Source: Pseudomonas sp.
Lineage (GTDB): Bacteria > Pseudomonadota > Gammaproteobacteria > Pseudomonadales > Pseudomonadaceae
Length of the DNA: 49,979 bases
Reading direction: 5' to 3'
Assembly: GCA_030656145.1 (NCBI GenBank)
Contig: JAUSOF010000068.1
Location: 1-49,979, forward strand
Shown here one piece after another: positions 1 to 9,095 of the stretch. Position 1 is the first letter of the stretch. The number at the start of each line of letters is the position of its first letter. A program made the position numbers and the translations under genes. The notes under the pieces are model-generated. The model was given only the letters and a program-made list of their open reading frames with translations, was not told the DNA's origin and did not search any database.

Positions 1-1
1 A

Positions 2-211
2 ACCCCGTGCGCCTTCGTCACTCTCAAGCCGGGTGTCGAACTGACCGCTGCCGAGGTGATTGCCTTCTGCCAGCAACGCATGGCGCGCTTCAAGGTGCCG
101 GGCTGCGTGGTGTTCACCGCCCTGCCGAAAACCTCCACCGGTAAGGTGCAGAAGTTCGTCCTGCGCGAACAGGCGCGGGCACTGGCGGAAGGCGGTCAGG
201 CGGTGGCGTAG
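2..211 (+). CDS. Acyl-CoA synthetase (AMP-forming), C-terminal fragment
   Basis: Only the last 69 codons lie in the window; the frame is open from base 2 to the TAG at 209-211. The fragment is the small C-terminal domain of an adenylate-forming enzyme. It contains ARFKVPG and then LPKTSTGKVQKFVLRE, the A10 motif whose lysine (in GKVQK) takes part in adenylation of the carboxylate substrate. Enzymes of this family activate carboxylic acids to acyl-CoA through an acyl-AMP. The ending resembles medium/long-chain fatty acyl-CoA synthetases, but the substrate cannot be read from this piece. It converges on the arc operon and is not part of it. Confidence 0.85.
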   Translation, partial: TPCAFVTLKPGVELTAAEVIAFCQQRMARFKVPGCVVFTALPKTSTGKVQKFVLREQARALAEGGQAVA

Positions 212-638
212 CTGGTTGGCGTTGAGCGCAGCGAGAAGGCTGTGTACCCATTACGTGTTGCAGGGGGCGTTTGGTGGGAGAGTGACACTGCTTGCGGAGG
301 CCGCAATGGGTAGGGTGCGCCGTGCGCACCAAGAGTCTGCCGCCGACGCTGGTGCGCACGGCGCACGGCGCACCCTACGAAGCCAGGCCTCTTCACCCTT
401 GAGAACCCACGCCTGAACGCGGCACCGGACTGGGACGTCGTCAGCGAGAAGCCCTGCAATAGACCCCAGCAAGGTGCTGTTTGCGGTTCCCTTCTACAGT
501 CGATTGCGCCAAGGCTTATGCGGGCGACAAGAGCAGGGTGGTTGACGTCTTTTTCAGCCACCGTTGCCATTGGTGGATGGATAAAGCGTCATCCTCCCTA
601 CGCTCTGGTAGCTATTGCCCATAACCATAGGCGCCACG
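212..638. other. Intergenic region between acyl-CoA synthetase and arcC
   Basis: 427 bp between two converging genes. Apart from the long inverted repeat at 310-378 I see no gene. The short open frames here have no recognisable protein features. No clear T-tailed terminator for arcC was found. Confidence 0.5.
310..378. repeat. Long imperfect inverted repeat (BIME/REP-like)
   Basis: The left arm (310-330) starts GTAGGGTGCGCC and the right arm (351-378) ends GGCGCACCCTAC. The arms are complementary over 21 bp, except that the right arm has an extra 7-bp GGCGCAC copy. The 20-bp centre is unpaired. Elements with GTAGGGTGCGC ends are common between genes in several Pseudomonas and related genomes. 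Lying between two converging transcripts, the hairpin could also act as a bidirectional mRNA-end structure. Confidence 0.6.
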
Positions 639-1568
639 TCAGCGGTATTCGATGCCGCTGGTGTGGATGCTGATCCGCGTACCCGCTGTGCCTTGCACAA
701 TCCCCTCGATATCCTCCAGCGCACCGATCACCGCGACCTTGCCGGTATGGCGGGCAAATTCGCAGGCGGCTTGCACCTTCGGCCCCATGGACCCTGCGGC
801 AAAGGGCAGCTGCTCGAGTGCGTCTGGATGGGCCTGGGCGATGGCTTTCTGGCTGGCCAGGCCCCAGTCGACGAACGCCGCGTTAACGTCGGTGGCGATC
901 ACCAGCAGGTCGGCGTCCAGTTGTTCGGCCAGCAGCGCCGAGCAGAGGTCCTTGTCGATCACCGCTTCGATGCCCTTGAGTTTGCGGTTTTCGTCGTAGA
1001 CGGTGGGGATGCCGCCGCCACCGGCGCAGATCACCACGGTGCCCTTTTCCAGCAGCCATTGAATCGGACGGATCTCGAAGATCCGCATGGGCCTGGGGCT
1101 GGCCACTACCCGGCGGAACTGATCGCCATCGGCGGCGATACTCCAGCCTTTCTCGCTGGCCAGGCGTTTGGCTTCAGCCTTGCTGTAGACCGGGCCGATC
1201 GGCTTGCTCGGGTGTTGAAAGGCGGGGTCGCTCGGGTCGACCTCGACCTGGGTCAGTAACGTGGCGAAGGGCACCTCGAAGGGCAGCAGGTTGCCCAGTT
1301 CCTGTTCGATCATGTAGCCGATCATGCCTTCAGTTTCGGCGCCCAACACGTCCAGCGGGTAGGCGTCGGTGGCGCCATAGGCGGCATTCTGCAAGGCCAG
1401 CAGCCCCACTTGCGGGCCGTTGCCGTGGGCAATTACCAGTTGCTTGCCAGGGGCGATACGGGCGATCTGCACGCAGGCCCTGCGCACGTTGTCGCGCTGG
1501 TTCTCCGCGCTCAGGGGTTCGCCGCGGCGCAGCAGGGCGTTGCCACCCAGGGCGATGACGATACGCAT
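639..1568 (-). CDS. arcC: Carbamate kinase ArcC
   Basis: 309 aa, the usual length for carbamate kinase. The N-terminus [16 protein letters not shown] carries the conserved amino-acid-kinase GGNAL loop, and AHGNGPQVG follows near residue 50. The enzyme transfers phosphate from carbamoyl phosphate to ADP, giving ATP, CO2 and ammonia, and is the last step of the cytoplasmic arginine deiminase pathway. It is the distal gene of arcDABC, 75 bp after arcB; that gap holds a GC-rich hairpin. The ATG at 1568 is preceded by a GGAG-like site. Identification is secure from both sequence and operon context. Confidence 0.97.
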   Translation of the reverse strand: MRIVIALGGNALLRRGEPLSAENQRDNVRRACVQIARIAPGKQLVIAHGNGPQVGLLALQNAAYGATDAYPLDVLGAETEGMIGYMIEQELGNLLPFEVPFATLLTQVEVDPSDPAFQHPSKPIGPVYSKAEAKRLASEKGWSIAADGDQFRRVVASPRPMRIFEIRPIQWLLEKGTVVICAGGGGIPTVYDENRKLKGIEAVIDKDLCSALLAEQLDADLLVIATDVNAAFVDWGLASQKAIAQAHPDALEQLPFAAGSMGPKVQAACEFARHTGKVAVIGALEDIEGIVQGTAGTRISIHTSGIEYR

Positions 1569-1586
1569 AGTTGTTCTCCGTTCAAT

Positions 1587-1610
1587 GCCCGGCGCAAATG
1601 CGTGCCGGGC
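1587..1610 (-). promoter_or_regulatory. arcB-arcC intercistronic hairpin
   Basis: GCCCGGC (1587-1593) and GCCGGGC (1604-1610) form a 7-bp stem with a 10-nt loop between the arcB stop and arcC start. It has no T tract, so it is more likely an mRNA processing or stability element than a terminator. Processing of the arc mRNA is known in P. aeruginosa; assigning it to this hairpin is inference. Confidence 0.4.
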
Positions 1611-1643
1611 GGCGGTTTTGCGGATTGCCTGCGGGCTACCCGG

Positions 1644-2654
1644 TCAGATATCGCCGAGGGTGGCGACCAATACCGCCTTGATCGTATGCATGCGGTTTTC
1701 CGCCTGCTCGAAGGCGATGCAGGCCGGGGACTCGAACACCTGATCGGTCACTTCGATGCCGTCCGCCAGGTTCGGGTATTGCCCGGCGATCTGTTTGCCC
1801 AGCGCGGTCTCGCTGTTATGCAGGGCCGGCAGGCAGTGCATGAACCTGGTCCGCGGGTTGCCGCTGGCGGCCATCATCGCGGCGTTGACCTGATAGGGCA
1901 GGAGCAGCTGGATGCGTTCGGCCCAGGCCTCGACCGGCTCGCCCATGGAGACCCAGACATCGGTGTGGATGAAATCGACACCGTGCACCGCCGCCTTGGC
2001 GTCTTCGGTTAGGGTCAGGCGTGCGCCACTTGCTGCGGCGAAGGCCTGGCACTGTTCGACCAGGGCAGCGTCCGGCCAGAGCGCCTTGGGCGCGGCGATG
2101 CGCACGTCCATGCCGAGCTTGGCGCCGATCAATAGCAACGAGTTGCCCATGTTGTTGCGTGCATCACCGAGGTAGGCATAGCTGATGTCGTGCAGCGGTT
2201 TGTCACTGTGTTCGCGCATGGTCAGCACGTCGGCGAGCATCTGCGTGGGGTGGTATTCATCGGTCAGGCCATTGAACACAGGCACCCCGGCGAAGGCGGC
2301 CAGTTCCTCGACGATTTCCTGATGATAGCCGCGGTACTCGATGGCGTCGTACATGCGCCCGAGCACCCGCGCCGTATCCTTCATGGTTTCCTTGTGGCCG
2401 ATCTGCGAGGAGCTTGGGTCGATGTAGGTGACGTTGGCGCCCTGGTCATAGGCTGCAACCTCAAAGGCGCAGCGGGTACGGGTCGAGCTCTTCTCGAAGA
2501 TCAGCGCAATGTTCTTGCGCTTGAGGTGCTGCTGCTCGGTGCCGGTGTATTTGGCACGCTTGAGGTCGCGGGCCAGGTCCAGCAGGTAGTGCAACTCCTG
2601 AGTACTGTGGTGCATCAGGCTGAGCAGGCTGCGGTTGTGCAGGTTAAACGCCAT
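1644..2654 (-). CDS. arcB: Catabolic ornithine carbamoyltransferase ArcB
   Basis: 336 aa, matching catabolic OTCases. The carbamoyl-phosphate signature STRTR is at residues 57-61 (within [13 protein letters not shown]) and the ornithine-loop signature HCLP lies near residue 272 ([10 protein letters not shown]). In this pathway the enzyme works in the phosphorolytic direction, converting citrulline and phosphate to ornithine and carbamoyl phosphate. Family members of this type form dodecamers in the cytoplasm. It lies between arcA and arcC, 58 bp after arcA. The catabolic assignment rests on the operon context, since the anabolic enzyme ArgF is a close relative. Confidence 0.97.
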   Translation of the reverse strand: MAFNLHNRSLLSLMHHSTQELHYLLDLARDLKRAKYTGTEQQHLKRKNIALIFEKSSTRTRCAFEVAAYDQGANVTYIDPSSSQIGHKETMKDTARVLGRMYDAIEYRGYHQEIVEELAAFAGVPVFNGLTDEYHPTQMLADVLTMREHSDKPLHDISYAYLGDARNNMGNSLLLIGAKLGMDVRIAAPKALWPDAALVEQCQAFAAASGARLTLTEDAKAAVHGVDFIHTDVWVSMGEPVEAWAERIQLLLPYQVNAAMMAASGNPRTRFMHCLPALHNSETALGKQIAGQYPNLADGIEVTDQVFESPACIAFEQAENRMHTIKAVLVATLGDI

Positions 2655-2681
2655 GACAATTCCCTTTTGAGAAATGGGCGC

Positions 2682-2704
2682 GGCAGGCCTGGGTAAGGCC
2701 TGCC
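2682..2704 (-). promoter_or_regulatory. arcA-arcB intercistronic hairpin
   Basis: GGCAGGCCT (2682-2690) and AGGCCTGCC (2696-2704) form a perfect 9-bp stem with a 5-nt loop between the arcA stop and arcB start. There is no U-run, so it is not a classic terminator. It may stabilise or mark processing of the arc mRNA; that role is inferred from the known processing of this operon in P. aeruginosa. Confidence 0.45.
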
Positions 2705-2712
2705 GTGCGCAA

Positions 2713-3966
2713 TTAATAGTCGACAGGATCGCGGATGATCGGGCAGCTCATGCAATGACCGCCACCGCGGCCACGGCCCAGTTCGCTGGCGTCGATGGTC
2801 ACCACCTCGACCCCGGCCTTGCGCAGCAGGGTGTTGGTGTAGGTGTTGCGGTCGTAGCCGATTACCACGCCGGGTTCGAGGGCCAGTACGTTGTTGCCGT
2901 CGTCCCACTGTTCGCGTTCGGCTTCGTAGCTGTCGCCGCCGGTGTGTACCGTGCGCAGTTGCTTGAGGTTGAGCGCTTCGGCCACCACCTGGATGAAGGG
3001 TTGCTTCTCGCGGCGGATGTCGATGCCGCCTGGCTTGCTCGGGTCGGGGCGCAGGCTGAATGGGACTATCTGGTTGACCACATCGGGAAAGATGGTCACC
3101 AGGTCGCGGTCGCAGAAGCTGAACACGGTGTCCAGGTGCATGGCCGCGCGCGACTGCGGCAGGCCGGCGACGATCACGCGCTCGACCGCACCTTTGGCGA
3201 ACAGGTTCTGCGCCAGTTGGCCGATGGCCTGGCGCGAACTGCGCTCGCCCATGCCGATCAGCACGACACCGTTACCGATCGGCATCACATCGCCGCCTTC
3301 CAGGCTGGCCGAACCGTGGTCGAGGTCAGGGTCGCCGTACCAGGTGTCGAACTCGGCGTTGGCGAAGTCCGCGTGGAACTTGTAGATGGCGGTGGCCAGC
3401 AGAGTTTCCTGGCGCCGCGCCGGCCAGTGCATCGGGTTGAGGGTGACGCCGCCGTAGATCCAGCAACTGGTGTCGCGGGTGAACAGGCTATTGGGCAGTG
3501 GCGGCAGAATGAAACTGGCCGGGCCGATGAAGTCGCCGAGCATCTTCAGGCTGGCGCTTTCGCCCAGGCCCTTGAGCAGGTCGATCACCGACACGCCACC
3601 GATCAGGTGATCGGCCAGGCGGCGCGGCTCCAGGCCTTGCAGCCAGCTGCGCACTTCGTCCTGCAGGCCGATGCCCACCAGGTTGGCGGTGATCTTGCGG
3701 TCGAGTATCCATTGCAGGGCTTCGGGGTTTTGCACGGTGTCGGTGAGCAGGTTGTGCATCTCCACGACATCCACGCCGCGCTCGCGCATCTTGCTGACGA
3801 AGTCGAAGTGATCGCGCTTGGCCTGGCTGACCCAGATCACATCGTCGAACAGCAGTTCGTCGCAGTTGTTCGGGGTCAGGCGCAGGTGCGCCAGGCCGGG
3901 CGAGCAGACCAGTACCTTGCGCAGTTTGCCAACTTCGGAATATACGCCGAGTGTTTGTGTAGGCAT
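2713..3966 (-). CDS. arcA: Arginine deiminase ArcA
   Basis: 417 aa, one residue shorter than the P. aeruginosa enzyme. It hydrolyses L-arginine to citrulline and ammonia, the first step of fermentative arginine use. The C-terminal [10 protein letters not shown] carries the nucleophilic cysteine at residue 405, equivalent to Cys406 in P. aeruginosa, with the partner histidine upstream in the guanidine-modifying fold (HLDTVFSF). The N-terminal [15 protein letters not shown] is typical of the family. It sits 15 bp after arcD in the arcDABC operon. Confidence 0.98.
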   Translation of the reverse strand: MPTQTLGVYSEVGKLRKVLVCSPGLAHLRLTPNNCDELLFDDVIWVSQAKRDHFDFVSKMRERGVDVVEMHNLLTDTVQNPEALQWILDRKITANLVGIGLQDEVRSWLQGLEPRRLADHLIGGVSVIDLLKGLGESASLKMLGDFIGPASFILPPLPNSLFTRDTSCWIYGGVTLNPMHWPARRQETLLATAIYKFHADFANAEFDTWYGDPDLDHGSASLEGGDVMPIGNGVVLIGMGERSSRQAIGQLAQNLFAKGAVERVIVAGLPQSRAAMHLDTVFSFCDRDLVTIFPDVVNQIVPFSLRPDPSKPGGIDIRREKQPFIQVVAEALNLKQLRTVHTGGDSYEAEREQWDDGNNVLALEPGVVIGYDRNTYTNTLLRKAGVEVVTIDASELGRGRGGGHCMSCPIIRDPVDY

Positions 3967-3981
3967 GTCGAACTCCTTCTC

Positions 3982-5409
3982 TTAGAGGCTGAGGAAACCG
4001 GCGTAGAGGCCATAGGCGGCGATGCCGGCACCGACCAGTACGCCGAGAAATATCAGTCTTTCCAGGGCGGTGAACACCGGCTGGCCCTGCTCGCGCTTGG
4101 CCTTGGCGAACAGAATGGCGCCCGGCGCATAGAGTAGCGCCGACAACAGCACGTACTGCAGGCCGCCAGCGTAGACCAGCCAGACGGCATAGATCAGGGC
4201 GATCAGGCCGATCGTCAGGTCCTTTTTGCGTTCGCCAGGGGCGCCCTCGTAGGTTTCGCCGCGTACTGCCAGCAGCACGGCGTAGGCCGCCGACCAGAAA
4301 TACGGCAAGAGGATCATCGAGGTCGCCAGGTACAGCAGGCTCAGGTACGTGGCTTGGTTGAACAGGGTGACGATCAGGAACAGCTGGATCAGACCGTTGG
4401 ACAGCCACAGGGCGTTGGCCGGAACGTGCTTGGCGTTTTCCTGCTTGAGAAAGCTGGGCATGGTGTGATCGCGCGCACCGACGAACAGGATCTCCGCGCA
4501 GAGCAGGGTCCAGGCCAGCAGGGCACCGGTCAGCGAGACGATCAGGCCGACGCTGATCAGCACTGCACCCCAATGGCCGACCACGTGTTCCAGTACGCCG
4601 GCCATGGACGGATTCTGCAGCCCGGCGAGCTCGGCCTGGCTCATGATGCCCATCGACAGCACGTTGACCATGACCAGCAGCAACAGTACGCCGACGAAGC
4701 CGATCACGGTGGCCTTGCCGACGTCCGCTCGGTTGCCGGCGCGCGCCGAATAGACGCTGGCGCCCTCGATGCCGATGAACACCCAGACGGTGACCAGCAT
4801 CATGTTGCGCACCTGGTCCATCACACTGCCCAGTTCCAGGTTGCCGGTGCCCCAGAAGTCGGCGGTGAATACCTCCAGTTTGAAGGCGATGGCGGTGATG
4901 ACGATGAACAGCAGCAGCGGCACAATCTTGGCGATGGTGGTCACCAGGTTGATCAGGGCCGCTTCTCTGATACCGCGCAACACCAGGAAATGCACGGCCC
5001 ACAACAGCAGTGAGGCGCAGGCGATGGCGGCCGGGGTGTTGCCCTCGCCAAACACCGGGAAGAAGTAGCCGAGGGTGCTGAACAGCAGGACGAAGTAGCT
5101 GACGTTGCCGATCCAGGCGCTGATCCAGTAGCCCCAGGCCGAGGAGAAGCCCATATAGTCGCCAAAGCCGGCTTTGGCGTAGGCGTAGACCCCGGCGTCG
5201 AGTTCGGGCTTGCGGTTGGCCAGGCTCTGGAACACGAAGGCCAGGGTCAGCATGCCCACCGCCGTGATCGCCCAGCCGATCAGGATTGCCCCGGCCCCGG
5301 CGCTGGCCGCCATATTCTGCGGCAGGGAAAAAATCCCGCCGCCGACCATCGAACCAACTACCAGCGCGACCAGTGCGGCCAAGCGAAGTTTTGCGGGAGT
5401 CTGTGACAT
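3982..5409 (-). CDS. arcD: Arginine/ornithine antiporter ArcD
   Basis: 475 aa with about 12-13 hydrophobic helices; APC superfamily, basic amino acid antiporter group. GSMVGGGIFSLPQNM near the N-terminus is the conserved first-helix substrate motif. The protein exchanges external arginine for internal ornithine across the inner membrane and so feeds the ArcA-ArcB-ArcC pathway. I use the ATG at 5409 because AAGGAG lies 7-8 nt upstream; an in-frame ATG at 5430 would add seven residues. It is the first gene of the operon, downstream of the Anr box. Confidence 0.96.
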   Translation of the reverse strand: MSQTPAKLRLAALVALVVGSMVGGGIFSLPQNMAASAGAGAILIGWAITAVGMLTLAFVFQSLANRKPELDAGVYAYAKAGFGDYMGFSSAWGYWISAWIGNVSYFVLLFSTLGYFFPVFGEGNTPAAIACASLLLWAVHFLVLRGIREAALINLVTTIAKIVPLLLFIVITAIAFKLEVFTADFWGTGNLELGSVMDQVRNMMLVTVWVFIGIEGASVYSARAGNRADVGKATVIGFVGVLLLLVMVNVLSMGIMSQAELAGLQNPSMAGVLEHVVGHWGAVLISVGLIVSLTGALLAWTLLCAEILFVGARDHTMPSFLKQENAKHVPANALWLSNGLIQLFLIVTLFNQATYLSLLYLATSMILLPYFWSAAYAVLLAVRGETYEGAPGERKKDLTIGLIALIYAVWLVYAGGLQYVLLSALLYAPGAILFAKAKREQGQPVFTALERLIFLGVLVGAGIAAYGLYAGFLSL

Positions 5410-5468
5410 GCTGGATCTCCTTGTGGGCATGACGAGCGTTATTGAGTCACGTGAGGCGCTTGGCGGTG

Positions 5469-5482
5469 CTGATCTGGGTCAA
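5469..5482 (-). promoter_or_regulatory. Anr (FNR-type) box of the arc operon
   Basis: On the minus strand the sequence is TTGACCCAGATCAG, which fits the Anr/FNR consensus TTGAT-N4-ATCAA with one change in each half. The same half-sites, TTGAC and ATCAG, are known for the P. aeruginosa arc promoter. If the box is centred at -41.5, transcription would start near 5434, with an AT-rich CAATAA stretch near 5440-5445 as a -10. This predicts activation when oxygen is low. Confidence 0.8.
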
Positions 5483-5666
5483 GAGTGAGAAGGCTTCTCA
5501 GCCGCTGGTCGGTATTGGCCTGACGCTATGGGCGGTTGGGACACACCACAGGACGTCGCGCTCGCCGATTGCGCCTGCGCCCGTTTCCAGTCCCAGGCTG
5601 GTGCACGCGGCATGTGGTACACGTCGCAGGCTACCCATTGAATGCGTCAGTTAACGGCGACAAAGC

Positions 5667-5694
5667 AAAAAAAAGCCCGGCACAGAGGCCGGGC
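5667..5694 (-). terminator. Intrinsic terminator of the dctPQM operon
   Basis: On the minus strand GCCCGGC and GCCGGGC form a 7-bp GC stem with a 6-nt loop, followed by eight T residues (5674-5667). It lies 33 bp after the dctM stop and before the arc promoter. Confidence 0.9.
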
Positions 5695-5726
5695 GAAGGT
5701 ACATGGTGTATGTCACATGACCGCGA

Positions 5727-7010
5727 TCAGGTCATGCCCAGCCAGGTTGGCAGGGCCATGGACACGGCAGGCACGTAGGTGATGATCATCAGGAAACCAA
5801 GCAGCAGCATCAGCCACGGCCAGGCGGCCTTGATCACTGCGGTTAGCGGCATGCCGGTGACCGCCGAGGTGACGAACAGGTTGAGCCCCACTGGCGGCGT
5901 GATCAGTCCGATTTCCATGTTCACCACCATGATGATGCCTAGGTGGATAGGGTCGATGCCCAGTTGCATGGCGATCGGGAACAGGATCGGTGCGAGGATC
6001 AGGATGATTGCCGACGGCTCCATAAAGGCACCGGCGATCAGCAGCACGATGTTCACCACTAGCAGGAACTGCCAGGGCTGGAGGCCCATGTCGATCACCC
6101 AGGCGGTGATCGTTTGCGGGATCTGCTCGGTGGTCAGGACGTGGGCGAAGAGCATGGCGTTGGCGATGATGAACATCAGCATGATGGTCAGCTTGCCGGA
6201 CTCCAACAGCACCTTGGGGCACTCGCGAACGGTCATGTCCTTGTACACGAACAGGGCGACGAAGCCGGCATAGACCGCGGCCACCGCAGCCGCTTCGGTC
6301 GGGGTGAACATGCCCGAGTAGATGCCGCCCAGGATGATCACCATCAACAGCAGGCCCCAGATTGCCTTGCGTGCGGTAGTCAACAGCTCGCGCAGGCTGG
6401 CGCGCGGCAGGGATGGCAGGTTCATTTTGCGGGCGACGATGTAGATCGCCACCATCAGCGCCAGGCCAAGCATCAGGCCCGGCACCACGCCGGCCATGAA
6501 CAGCTTGCCCACCGACTGCTCGGTCGCGGCGGCGTAGACCACCATGACAATCGACGGCGGGATCAGGATACCCAGGGTGCCGGCGTTGCAGATGATGCCG
6601 GCGCCGAATGCCTGTGGGTAGCCGGAGCGGACCATGCCGGCGATGGCAATCGAACCCACCGCCGCTACGGTCGCCGGCGAGGAGCCAGACAGTGCGGCGA
6701 ACAGCATGCAGGCCATTACCGCGGAAATCGCCAGGCCGCCACGGATATGGCCGACGCAGGCGTTGGCAAAATTGATCAGGCGCTGGGCCACGCCGCCGGT
6801 GGTCATGAAGGCGCCGGACAGGAGGAAGAACGGAATCGCCAGCAGGGTGTAGTGCTCGCTGGTTTCGAACAGCTTGATCGCCAGCGAACGCACCGAGTCC
6901 GGGCTGAACAGCATGATGGTCACCGAGCCGGCCAGGCCGAGTGACGCGGCAATCGGCACGCCAATAAACATCAGGGCGAACAATAGAAGGAAGAGGAACA
7001 GGATAGTCAT
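5727..7010 (-). CDS. dctM: TRAP dicarboxylate transporter, large membrane subunit DctM
   Basis: 427 aa and strongly hydrophobic, with about 12 membrane helices; the usual DctM length. Conserved stretches include FMEPSAIILILAPILFPIA and NMEIGLITPPVGLNLFV, the substrate/Na+ transport signature of the DctM superfamily. It forms the ion-coupled translocation channel in the inner membrane and works with DctQ and the periplasmic binder DctP. Its start overlaps the dctQ stop by 4 bp (ATGA), so the two membrane subunits are translationally coupled. A strong terminator follows. Confidence 0.96.
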   Translation of the reverse strand: MTILFLFLLLFALMFIGVPIAASLGLAGSVTIMLFSPDSVRSLAIKLFETSEHYTLLAIPFFLLSGAFMTTGGVAQRLINFANACVGHIRGGLAISAVMACMLFAALSGSSPATVAAVGSIAIAGMVRSGYPQAFGAGIICNAGTLGILIPPSIVMVVYAAATEQSVGKLFMAGVVPGLMLGLALMVAIYIVARKMNLPSLPRASLRELLTTARKAIWGLLLMVIILGGIYSGMFTPTEAAAVAAVYAGFVALFVYKDMTVRECPKVLLESGKLTIMLMFIIANAMLFAHVLTTEQIPQTITAWVIDMGLQPWQFLLVVNIVLLIAGAFMEPSAIILILAPILFPIAMQLGIDPIHLGIIMVVNMEIGLITPPVGLNLFVTSAVTGMPLTAVIKAAWPWLMLLLGFLMIITYVPAVSMALPTWLGMT

Positions 7011-7636
7011 TGCTTGGGCTCCTCGTGCGCGGACACTTTCATCGCTTCGGCGGCCTCATCGGCCAGGCCGAGACCGGTCTGCTGGTTGCGCACGATACGC
7101 ACGAATATTTCCAGGAAACGGATAAACACCATGGCGTAGCCGAACGGCACAATCAGGGTGATATGCCACTGTTTGATGCCGTAATGGCCAAGGTCCTCGG
7201 CGCCGATTCCAGCCGTAAACAGGGTGCTCATCCAGTCGAAGCTGGCCACCGCGATCAGCCCTGCATAACCCAGGCAGCACAGGCAGGCGATCAGGCCGAT
7301 GATGCGTTGCACCGGTTTGCGTGCCAGCTTGACCAGGGCGTCGACCCCGATGTGGCCAGCGGTGCGCACGCCATAGGCCAGGCCAAAGAAAATCAGCCAG
7401 GCGAACAGGGCTTTGGCCAGAGCAATACTCCATGTCATCGACTGGGCCATGTCGAGAATGTGGTCGCCAATGGCGAGCAGGGTCTCGTTACCACCGAAGT
7501 AGTCGCCCAGGTTGAAAAACAGGGTGTAGAAATTATTGAGGATTACGTAAACGAAGGTCACAAGCGTCATGGTTGCGAGCAGGAACGCGATAAAGCCTTC
7601 CTCGAAGTGGTTCCAGACGCGCAGCAAGGCGTTCAT
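7007..7636 (-). CDS. dctQ: TRAP dicarboxylate transporter, small membrane subunit DctQ
   Basis: 209 aa with four predicted membrane helices, as expected for DctQ. I choose the ATG at 7636 (MNALLRVWNHFEEGF), the usual DctQ opening, preceded by a GGAG site; the frame is open further upstream, but that part is arginine/proline-rich intergenic sequence. DctQ packs against DctM and is needed for transport. The gene overlaps dctM by 4 bp and lies 131 bp after dctP. Confidence 0.94.
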   Translation of the reverse strand: MNALLRVWNHFEEGFIAFLLATMTLVTFVYVILNNFYTLFFNLGDYFGGNETLLAIGDHILDMAQSMTWSIALAKALFAWLIFFGLAYGVRTAGHIGVDALVKLARKPVQRIIGLIACLCCLGYAGLIAVASFDWMSTLFTAGIGAEDLGHYGIKQWHITLIVPFGYAMVFIRFLEIFVRIVRNQQTGLGLADEAAEAMKVSAHEEPKQ

Positions 7637-7666
7637 CGATAACATCTCCAGTGTTGGGAGTGAAGG

Positions 7667-7696
7667 GCCCGGGCAGTCAGGCTCGATTGCCCGGGC
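7667..7696 (-). promoter_or_regulatory. dctP-dctQ intercistronic hairpin
   Basis: GCCCGGGCA (7667-7675) and TGCCCGGGC (7688-7696) form a perfect 9-bp stem with a 12-nt loop. It lacks a T tract. Such hairpins between a binding-protein gene and membrane-subunit genes often protect the upstream mRNA, giving more DctP than DctQM; that role here is inferred. Confidence 0.5.
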
Positions 7697-7767
7697 GCAA
7701 ATGCCCGGCAGCGGGGCTGATTGCCGCCGCTGCCGATGGATCATGCCGCCATGCGGCCCGATCCACC

Positions 7768-8787
<1,020 letters not shown>

Positions 8788-8911
8788 TCAAGCGCCGCAG
8801 CGCAGAAAACGGGCGAACAAGGGCAAGTCTAGGCGGCCTGCCGAAAAAACGACGGACGCTGGGCAGCGATTGCCTGGACTTGTGCTTATTGGATCGCCTG
8901 CGAGGACTAGA

Positions 8912-8926
8912 GCAACCGTCATGCCA
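8912..8926 (-). promoter_or_regulatory. Sigma-54 (-24/-12) promoter of dctPQM
   Basis: On the minus strand the sequence reads TGGCATGACGGTTGC, against the consensus TGGCAC-N5-TTGC. GG and GC have the exact 10-bp spacing and only one base differs (T for C after GGCA). It points toward dctP and predicts transcription start near 8900, giving a leader of about 140 nt. A sigma-54 promoter fits the neighbouring DctD, which has an AAA+ domain with GAFTGA. Confidence 0.75.
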
Positions 8927-9078
8927 GACTGCCGGCCCGCGCCGCATACGGTTGCGAAAAGATTGGCAGAAACCGCCGGCAGCATGCCCGCAGGGCGTTC
9001 TGCCCGGCGTCGGTAGTCACTGGGGAGCGGTTCGGGCGGGCGCTGTAGCCGGTTGTGAGGGGCTGGGGTGGGTGAGGG

Positions 9079-9094
9079 TGGCGGGAACCCGCCA
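9079..9094 (-). terminator. Palindrome after dctD (possible terminator hairpin)
   Basis: TGGCGGG and CCCGCCA are perfect inverted 7-mers separated by 2 bp, starting 1 bp beyond the dctD stop. There is no U tract, so termination would be inefficient or factor-dependent. Confidence 0.4.
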
Positions 9095-9095
9095 G

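Larger units (their letters stand above)
5410..5726. other. Intergenic region: arc promoter and dctM terminator
   Basis: 317 bp between arcD and dctM (both minus strand). It holds the arc promoter with its Anr box (5469-5482) and, at the far end, the intrinsic terminator of the dct operon (5667-5694). The short open frames here have no recognisable content. Confidence 0.7.

Noticed and set aside
2674..4137. Long plus-strand open frame opposite arcA
   Set aside because: Antisense shadow of a high-GC gene; the minus strand encodes an unmistakable arginine deiminase, and the plus frame has no recognisable domain.
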